From the NCBI GenBank assembly GCA_010093605.1, contig MU004196.1:336255-400254 (forward strand): a DNA stretch of 64,000 nt. The letters run 5' to 3'. Position 1 is the first letter of the stretch. Each line of letters opens with the position of its first letter. The notes under the pieces are model-generated. The model had not been told where the DNA came from. It worked only from the letters and a program-made list of their open reading frames with translations, and made no database searches. Source of the stretch: Lophium mytilinum (Eukaryota; Ascomycota; Dothideomycetes; Mytilinidiales; Mytilinidiaceae). The position numbers and the translations under genes are program-made. Of the stretch, positions 56,950 through 64,000 are shown in pieces.

Positions 56950-57245
56950 CTCTACTAGGCTAACTCCTACACGGTTCGATTCGTTACTTCTTCTTCCAGT
57001 ACCACGAGAGACGCGTCCATGCTGCGTAGCCATGTTCTCGATGTGTTGTCTGCCAACTTTTCTTCTGCGCGATTCGATCTGCGCAGTTCGATCCGTGACT
57101 TCTTTTCATTTTAGTGCCACAAAGAGAGAGACACTGCGTAGCTGCATCTTACAAACAGGAAAGGTACTCCGAGTCACCCAGAGCTAGATTTCAAGTCTTA
57201 TGCCGTTCGATTCTCGACTTCTTCTCACATTAGCACCGGCGAGGG
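56950..57245 (-). repeat. Reverse-oriented copies of the 43.5-44.1 kb tandem repeat
   Basis: Three copies with ~118-bp spacing (about 56980, 57095, 57215). Reversed, they read GTGCTAATGTGAGAAGAAGTC, GTGGCACTAAAATGAAAAG and CTGGAAGAAGAAGTAACG, each followed by a CGAATCGAAC-type stretch and a CTACGCAG block. Confidence 0.6.
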
Positions 57246-57331
57246 GGATGAATTATAGTGTGTTTGGATTAGTTATTTATGATGAAGATTCTGAGCCGAC
57301 ATGGGAAGGTTAAACAGACACCGAATGAAAA

Positions 57332-58019
57332 GGACAAGCCTACTTGTAGCCCCCCTTTTGCCTCCGTGTAGCCCCCCCTATATTAGGTCTAGCGCCGGCC
57401 TGTATAAATATTAGTCCACTAATTAAACTCACTTGTTTACCTCTAGCTTGCCTTGCACGCTAAGCTAACTAAATCTATATATTATAGGTAAACGTATAAT
57501 ATTCTCTCCTGCATCCCACCTTAATACTATACTACTCCGGGCACCCCCTTAGGCCCGCTATAAGTCCGTAGAGGCTAATATAGCATCTATCTAAGCCTAT
57601 ATAAAGGCGCAGGGCTATACCTTTTAAAAATATAGTAATAAGTATAATAAGTGCACTCTACTATAAGTGCGTAAAGTTTTTATAGAATTTAACTGCGCAG
57701 GAATATATATACTAGCTAATAGGAAGCGGCGTACGCGTACTAAGAAGACTAACTATTAGATAAAAGCTTCCTTCTCTTATAATCTTTAGCTAGGCAACTA
57801 GTTCTTTAAGGTAATTAAGCTGCACTATAATTATAAGGCTTTCCGTTTTATAATATATACTTACTATTTTATGCAGCCTTCTATAAAGTTAAATAAGTAA
57901 GTTTAATTAGTAGAATAATATTTATACGGGCCGGCGCTAGACCTAATATAGGGGGGGCTACACGGAGGCAAAAGGGGGGCTACGATAAGGTGAAAGGGGG
58001 GCTACGAGTAGGCTTATCC
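57332..58019. mobile_element. Non-autonomous inverted-repeat transposon (hAT-like by target size), RIP-mutated
   Basis: 688 bp flanked by a perfect 8-bp duplication AATGAAAA (57324-57331 and 58020-58027). The ends are inverted: GGACAAGCCTACTTGTAGC at left against GGATAAGCCTACTCGTAGC read from the right. They continue for about 80 bp with TAGCCCCCC, TTGCCTCCGTG and TATTAGGTCTAGCGCCGGCC; the right arm has one extra CCCCCC unit. The interior is AT-rich, stop-filled and low in CpA, as after RIP. An 8-bp target site fits the hAT superfamily. No transposase can be read. Confidence 0.8.
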
Positions 58020-58243
58020 AATGAAAATACACTAATTCTAGGGGACTTTTGTTATCGTTCACAATTCTTCTGGATTGGGTAGTAGAAGTCATGTGACTCC
58101 AGTTTGAGCTCGGGCCATGTCTAGTCTAAAATACAAAAAGCTCCGGGGCGCCTAGAATTCAACCTGAACGCCTTAACACACCTTCGCAGAACCACCCGAA
58201 GCCCATTGGCTCAACACTCGGCTTCTCGTGGACAGAGACACCA

Positions 58244-59007
58244 CTAATTCGTAATGACCGGAGCAGTATTGTCCCACTTGCCGCTCTCCGCCGCACCAAC
58301 CAGCCACTTCGCAACACTCCCCCGCGTGATGGCAGCCATCATCCCCACTCCCTTGCCCGCATTCGGCCACTCTTTCACGTCTTTCGCCTCTCCCTCTTCA
58401 AGACGCGCCGGACGCACCATCACGTATGTTACGCCGCTGGCTCGGACCTCCTGGTCGACAAGATTATGGTCGTCGTACTGGTAGATCATGTTGCTCTTCT
58501 TCATGAGCAGGCGCATGATGCAGTTCATGTTGGGCCAGGAGTCGCCTACGCCTTGCGCCTGCATGATGACTACCTTCGCCACACCGAATTCCTTCATGGC
58601 GGCCACGACGTTGGCGTTCGAGTCGGCCATGAGGCGCGGTGGGGAGATGTTGGCGGCGAAGGGGCTGTCGGCTGCGCGGGGCGCGGAGAGGGTTACGAGG
58701 ACGACGGAGGGGTTTGAAGCTTCGAAGGCGGCGCGGACGTCTTCTTTCTTCATGGGAGTGCCTGTGGTATTGTTAGTGAGGGTTGGGTGTTTGTTGTGTG
58801 CGAGGAATGCGTACCAGCTACGACCTTGAGGCCGGGCTTCGCTTCCACCGAGGAGGGAGTCCTGGCTAGAGTAGTGACTTGATGGCCTTTTCTACGTTAG
58901 TGAGGGCTTTCTGAGTGTACATGGGCGATACTCATACCTCGCTGGAGAAGTTCGTCGATAACGAGCTTGCCAGTGCGGCCGCTGCCTCCAATGACGAGAA
59001 CCTTCAT
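58244..59007 (-). CDS. NmrA-like / atypical short-chain NAD(P)-binding protein
   Basis: Three exons, 59007-58938, 58886-58815 and 58761-58244; 219 residues, phases consistent. The N-terminus MKVLVIGGSGRTGKLVIDEL is a Rossmann nucleotide-binding motif (GGSGRTG at residues 7-13), followed by LLQRGHQVTTLARTP with the arginine typical of NADP preference. It continues with VVLVTLSAP, GVAKVVIMQAQGVGDSW and YVMVRPARLEEGEAK. The usual SDR catalytic YxxxK is not evident, as in NmrA-type and NAD(P)-binding 10 family members, which act as redox sensors or reductases. Divergent from the FAD monooxygenase across a 388-bp promoter, so co-regulation is likely. Substrate unknown. Confidence 0.82.
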
Positions 59008-59395
59008 GGCGATTGCTTAGAATGGTGAGGCAGATCTTAGAATTGTGGAGGTAAGGCTTGTAAGTGCTGGAGGTAGAAGCTGTGAGTTTGTTGTTTGCTG
59101 TGTCTCAGAGAAAGCCAGCGGCGTGGTGTATTTATCGAGTGGTAGGAGCAGTCTTCGGATCCGGGGCCGGATTTACCGGATCCGGACAACATTCACGTGC
59201 TTGGACAGAGCTCCTTGACTGCAGTACATATTTCTCGCCCTCCCAACGTCCTGAAATACTCATCCTCTCCATCAACCTCTCTATCAACCTCTCTAACTCA
59301 CTCACGGTTCTACCCAACCTCTCAAATTCGATCAACTCCACCTCAAGCTCAATCAACCCCACCTCAATCTCTGCCTGATACGTACGTCAAACATT
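59008..59395. promoter_or_regulatory. Bidirectional promoter with CCGGATCCGG-type palindromes
   Basis: 388 bp between the divergent NmrA-like and FAD monooxygenase genes. At about 59156-59187 two palindromic CGGATCCGG blocks flank GGCCGGATTTACC, giving several CGG/CCG half-sites of the type bound by Zn2Cys6 factors. A CT-rich leader with repeated CATCAACCTCTC runs from 59260 to 59395. Confidence 0.45.
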
Positions 59396-60691
59396 ATGCT
59401 GTCTGCTCCTCCAAGCCGTGTGGCCATCATCGGCGCTGGCCTGTCGGGCCTCACTCTTGCGATTGCTCTTCATCGTCAGGGCATTGCCTGCCACCTCTAT
59501 GAGCTCCGCGACCCTACGACCTCAACCTCAGGTGCCCTGATGCTCTCTCCCAACGCTTTGCGCATTCTCGACACCCTTGGCCTCTACAAGCAACTCAGTT
59601 CTCAAGGTTACAACTTCGAGACCATTGCGTTCAAGAATAGCGAGGAGGTCACCACAGACCGATACTATCTCGGAAATGAGAAACTCTACCAGTATAAGGC
59701 ACTCCGCGTGTACCGCCAAGTCCTGTTGACTGAGCTCCGGGCCATGGTCGACCAACTTCACATTCCAGTCACTTACGGCTTGAAATTCAGCCACATCATC
59801 TCCGAGGACGATAACGGCGTCTCGTTCGCTTTCGTCGATGGATCTCGCGCTTCCGCCGACATCCTCGTTGGGGCCGATGGTATCCATTCCACAGTTAGAA
59901 AGTACGTGGCTCCAGGCGTAGAACCAAAGTACAGCGGCCAGGTGGCTATCACTTGTGCTATTCAGAAGTCAAAGATCATCCCTGAGGGAGTCGACTACGA
60001 CATGCCCGTCGCTATCCACGGCAAGCACGGCGCCTTCGTCATGGCCCCTCAGGATATCGATGGGTCCGAAGTGCTCGCTGGTACGCAGCGTGCCTGGCCC
60101 GAACAGGACAGGGCTGGCTGGGATGCTCTTCTAGCCGACAAAGAGAAATTGCTAGCTCTCTTCCGTACGAATATCGAAGACTGGCCTGCGACCGCGCAGA
60201 CGGCCCTCAACAACGTTCCAGAGAACACATTGTCAATCTGGCCTTACTACGTTGTGCCTAAGCTCGAGCGTTGGTATTCCCCAGGAAAGCGGGTCATAAT
60301 TCTCGGGGACGCGGCGCATGCCATCCCTCCGACAGCTGGACAAGGCGCCTCGCAGGGGTTCGAGGACAGCTTCACGCTTGCCGCAATTCTGCCCCAGCTC
60401 GGTGCGAACCTGCCGCTCGACACGGCACTCGTATACTGGAAGGACATGCGTCAGGAGCGTGTCGACAAGGTCATTGCACTCACGCTCCAGCTCAACAATT
60501 CGAGGTTGCCGCAGGCTGAGCGCGAGAAGCTGGAGAAAGACGGCAAAGCTTGGCAGAGCGGCGATGCCGGCGAGCTTGGATGGTTGTACAATGCATTGGT
60601 CGAGGAAGATGTTTTAGCTTGGGTCAAGACTAAGACAAAGGTTGCACGCACCTGTCCTGTTGACTGGATCACTTCCAAGCTCGTAGGATGA
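59396..60691 (+). CDS. FAD-dependent monooxygenase (salicylate hydroxylase-like)
   Basis: Single-component flavin hydroxylase that uses NAD(P)H and O2 on an aromatic or similar substrate. Single exon, 431 residues, a normal length. Three family signatures are present: the FAD-binding GxGxxG in VAIIGAGLSGLTLAIAL (residues 8-24), the GD/DG motif region LVGADGIHSTVR near residue 160, and the second FAD motif ILGDAAHAIPPTAGQGA near 301. The C-terminus lacks a peroxisomal or membrane signal. The ATG at 59396 lies just after the CT-rich leader. With the divergent NmrA-like gene and the Zn2Cys6 regulator 660 bp downstream it makes a compact three-gene set. Substrate unknown. Confidence 0.9.
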   Translation: MLSAPPSRVAIIGAGLSGLTLAIALHRQGIACHLYELRDPTTSTSGALMLSPNALRILDTLGLYKQLSSQGYNFETIAFKNSEEVTTDRYYLGNEKLYQYKALRVYRQVLLTELRAMVDQLHIPVTYGLKFSHIISEDDNGVSFAFVDGSRASADILVGADGIHSTVRKYVAPGVEPKYSGQVAITCAIQKSKIIPEGVDYDMPVAIHGKHGAFVMAPQDIDGSEVLAGTQRAWPEQDRAGWDALLADKEKLLALFRTNIEDWPATAQTALNNVPENTLSIWPYYVVPKLERWYSPGKRVIILGDAAHAIPPTAGQGASQGFEDSFTLAAILPQLGANLPLDTALVYWKDMRQERVDKVIALTLQLNNSRLPQAEREKLEKDGKAWQSGDAGELGWLYNALVEEDVLAWVKTKTKVARTCPVDWITSKLVG

Positions 60692-61355
60692 TTTGGGCAG
60701 GCAGCGTGAAGGTTGATCTGGACTTTTCACAGCATTAGGATTCATGAAATGTTCTACCTAGGTAGAGTTGGCTGCAGAGTCTGGGGTATGCCAAGTAGAT
60801 ACAATTCACACTAGTTTCTTACCTCATCGTTATACTCGGGCCGCGATGTACATGTATATACGTCCTATGAGCAACCCTTACCTTAGCAGTCTACAAATGC
60901 GCAAGGTGCACCCACACTTTCTATACTTGTTTAGCACCGTCAGAGGTCCTCCAGTTGCTATTCATACTGATAAAATGCAAGCTTTGGCAAGCTAAACAGC
61001 TCTCCAGGCCACCTCAGACGATGTTAAACTGTTGAAGCGTGCTACTTCCTTCCTGCCTAGCGTGAACCCAGAAGACACCATTGCAGATGGTCGTCCATCC
61101 GTGAGATGCGTGCCCAGATGCCGGCCTTTTGAATCCATCCATTAGGTGAATAAATCCACGGGAGGACGGCACCACGTTACACACGTCTCCCCTAAAGTAT
61201 GTGGTTGCCTAGCGTGCCCAATTAGGGGCTAGTCTCGGACGGACGCCCTATAATTAGTAGTAGTTCCATCCATCAACCTCCATCACCCTTCCCTCTCACC
61301 CCAACGCTACCACTATAGAGACCAAGGAGACACCGGCAATTCACGGTCAGGCGCC
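60692..61355. other. Intergenic, promoter of the second Zn2Cys6 regulator
   Basis: No gene recognised. A pyrimidine-rich leader lies at 61265-61320. Confidence 0.4.
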
Positions 61356-64000
61356 ATGGACGACCCGACTTCCCGCAAGCGACCAAGGCCGGTAGTCTCC
61401 TGCCTTCGTTGTCGGGAGAAGAAGCTCAAATGCGATCGGATTGCGCCCTGCGATAATTGCGTCAAAGCTCAGTGCTCAAACGATTGCACGTTCAAGCAGT
61501 TCCCGCCAGTCAAGCCAAAGCCTGATGCGGTGCAGGCAAATCCTCAACGGCCCGCAAGTTCGCTGCCTGCTGGGGGGTCTGTCTCCGTTGACGATCTTCA
61601 TCAGCGGGTGGCCAAGTTGGAGGCACTCATCTCGTTGAGGCCTGCTTCTATGCAGAGCACAACTGAAAGGTAGCTTGAGATTTTATTTCAAACCCCTTAG
61701 CGCAACCCTCATCTGAATGTGTCACGTTAGTAGCCCAGCAGCCACGAATATTACTAGTCAACCAAGTGCGGCATCTCCCAGGCTCGACCTCGGGACTCTC
61801 GTTGTGAAAGGCTCTAGATCGAGATATCATGGACAAAATGATAGAGTGACGTTGCTCAATCAGGTATATCTTCGATGCGCTCAAGGACTTAAGTTCGCGA
61901 GCTGACATTCATAGTTCGCGGAGGTCAAGGACTTCATCAACGGAATATCCAAGGACCAACACGTAACAGCACTTGTCAAGCAAGTTCAATTTCTCCAAAG
62001 AAAGGCCCAACCCAAGATCACATCGCCAAATGCAGAGTCAGATCCGGAGTTCTCGCTTGCGCTCTTGAAATTACGAGAGTTTTTGCCTCCAAAGTCAACC
62101 TGCGACAGACTAGTAGATATCTACTGTAGCTATTTCGAGCGTACTATGCGCATTCTCCACATTCCGACTTTCTTGCGCCAGTACCATCAAATTTGGTCGA
62201 ATACCGACCCAGAGCTTTGCAGATCCAGCTACACGCTACCCCAAGTAACTGCCGTATTAGCTATGGGGTATGCAATGGATGATCAGACCCCTCCCAATGA
62301 AGATAGCTCTCACGGATCTTACCTCAAGCATGCGGCGGTAGATCTCACGCAAGCCTGGATTGACGACCTCGGTCGAAAACATCGAACTGAACTGCCAACG
62401 ATTCAAGTAGAAGTCCTCCTCCTCCTGGCTAGAAGTCTGCGACAACTGCCGCCGGAGAAGCTTTGGAGTTCCACTGGCGCGCTTGTGCGATCGGCAATGG
62501 TTATTGGTTTACATATGGATCCTTCAAAGGTCCGCGATATCTCTCCGTTTTACGCCGAGATGAGACGCAGGCTATGGGCAACGGTCGTGGAAATGGATCT
62601 GCAAGCATCGATCAATGCCGGGATGCCCATAGTTGCTCCTGATGTTGATTTTACGTCCTTGGTTCCCTTGAACATAGATGATTCGGACTTCGACTCAACC
62701 TCCACGGAACTACCGATTGGAAAGCCTCTAAGCGTTATGACCGATACGTTGGCTCAAGTCTATCTTGCCTCTTGTTTGCCACAACGCATAAAGCTCATGA
62801 CTCTTGTACAGAGCACCTCAAAACAGTTAGCCCTTGCGGAAGTGGCCGCGCACGGACGGAAAATCGAAGACTCGCTATCACGTAAACCACCTTCTTTGGA
62901 CATTAGGAACGGTGGTAAACAGGCCGGCGATGTTGGCTCCTTACTACACCAAATTCTTCTGGATTTGTATCTGCGTCGGCCTTTACTTTGCCTCTACCGC
63001 CCGATATTACTAGCAGGTCGGCAGGATCTTCCTGGCTTCTCCGAAATCCAGGCCTCTTGTCTCGAATCTTCTCTAGCAATTCTCTCGTATCAAGATTACT
63101 ATACATTGCAGCCTCTCGGAAGTCACGACGCAGTGGCTTTGCCTCAACAAAATTTCTTCTACTTGTGCTGTAAGAACGACATCGCATGGGCGGCGTTGAG
63201 TGTAAGCAATCTGTTTGTTTGAAAGCCTACTTAAGGAGTATTCAGAGACACCACTGTTGGGGGTAGCCTGACTGCTGAGCAGGGAATGAGTCAAGAGGTA
63301 GTCTATTCTGCAAAGCTTGAAATTTAACATCGCCCTCGAGTCTTCGAAACCCTGTGGGGGGACCCCAAGCAGTGGCGTACCAGTGGTTGTCTCATAATTT
63401 CCTGAAGAAGAATTCTGGTTATGAAAGATTTGCTAACTTTACTGCCACCTTTAGGTATGCCAACACCTGAAGGTATTGAACCAGGCGCCTCCAACACACC
63501 AACCCTTGAGAGTCCCACCTACGAATCAAGCAAATATCCGAAGCGAGTCTGCGCTTGTCAATACAGTGGAGGACACTATCCAATGCTTAATTAGTAGAGT
63601 TGGTCAACGAGGGAGCGATCTGAAAGACATCGTGTTTCTCTCTATCGCTCTGCAGTCGGTGCGATCAAATGCTTTCTCGGGAGACAAGAAAAAGATCATG
63701 TACGAAGGAGCAAAAAAGGCATTGTCCGATTGTCGAGAAAAGTTGGTTCACTCCGTCGTCCTAGGCGACCAAAGGCTTTCAAGTGCATCAGCAAAGCGTT
63801 CGAAGACAACGCCCCAAACGGTACTTTCCTTCCGATGCGCATCATGACTAAATAATGACGTTGACCGCGTGAACTTTAGGGCATAAGTACTATTACTCCA
63901 CCCAACACCGTCGCTTCTGCATCGCCTGTAAGAGATGCCCAGTATCCCGCGGAGGTGCCTCAGGAGCCGGATCCTTTTCTTACGGGTCTTGCGACGGATA
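61356..64000 (+). CDS. Zn(II)2Cys6 transcription factor, 3' end outside the window
   Basis: Exons 61356-61669, 61731-61863, 61915-63201, 63455-63820 and 63880-64000 (partial); about 740 residues within the window, phases consistent. The DNA-binding domain is Cys16-x2-Cys19-x6-Cys26-x5-Cys32-x2-Cys35-x8-Cys44, followed by a short coiled coil (DLHQRVAKLEALIS). After the linker come GTLVVKGSRSRYHGQNDRVTLL and the fungal-specific TF domain (Fungal_trans type): LVDIYCSYFERTMRILHIPTF, ALVRSAMVIGLHMDPS, EMRRRLWATVVEMDLQASI. The 253-nt intron 4 is long for this region; the joined V-CQHLK sequence and the VEDTIQCLISRVGQRGSDLKD block fit the family. It probably controls the divergent reductase/monooxygenase pair next door, by position alone. 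Confidence 0.85.

Overview
The window is nuclear DNA from a filamentous ascomycete (Pezizomycotina; Dothideomycetes is my best guess, but the class is not proven by anything here). The evidence is dense genes with many 50-65 nt GT-AG introns, fungal-only families (Mediator Med5, two Zn(II)2Cys6 regulators, a LaeA-like methyltransferase, DUF3405 and 2EXR/F-box-like proteins), and AT-rich transposon remains carrying the signature of repeat-induced point mutation (RIP: CpA and TpG almost gone, replaced by TpA). I found 22 protein genes. Two run off the window: Med5 on the left and a Zn2Cys6 regulator on the right. Exon borders were placed by eye, and the reading frame was checked across every junction.

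Layout. 0-3.1 kb: MED5 and a conserved unknown protein, both on the minus strand. 3.96-6.05 kb: a RIP-destroyed pogo-like Tc1/mariner element with intact terminal inverted repeats. 6.9-10.6 kb: an aldo/keto reductase and NADP-glutamate dehydrogenase (gdhA). 11.7-24.0 kb: four related genes (called A, B, C, D here) built from a repeated module of about 140-150 residues, with a small secreted-protein gene between A and B. 24.7-38.5 kb: a DUF3405 membrane protein, an F-box-like protein, a short cysteine-rich protein, a coiled-coil DUF7923-type protein, a 2EXR-like protein and a LaeA-like methyltransferase. 38.8-56.6 kb: an accessory metabolic block with a GABA/choline-type permease, a P450, two incomplete and complementary Rieske-type oxygenases, a carboxylesterase and a Zn2Cys6 regulator. 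57.3-58.0 kb: a non-autonomous inverted-repeat transposon with an 8-bp target duplication. 58.2-64 kb: a divergent NmrA-like reductase/FAD monooxygenase pair next to a second Zn2Cys6 regulator.

Two things stand out as possibly undescribed. The first is the A-D cluster: its module (PG...LP start, a buried 'RPVLVTE' strand, a 'FLPITT' strand, then a 'YVK...Y.IE..L' end) occurs two or three times per protein and recalls the small beta-barrel of PemK/MazF-type proteins; one member ends in an RNA-recognition motif. The second is the tandem Rieske pair: one protein keeps the [2Fe-2S] ligands but has no mononuclear-iron site, and its neighbour keeps the iron triad but has lost the [2Fe-2S] ligands.

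The metabolic genes at 38.8-56.6 kb read as an uptake-and-oxidation set (import, hydroxylation, ester hydrolysis, regulator). A tandem-repeat family lies in opposite orientations at 43.5-44.1 kb and 56.95-57.25 kb, enclosing the Rieske, esterase and regulator genes. Function assignments rest on motif recognition only; no searches were run.
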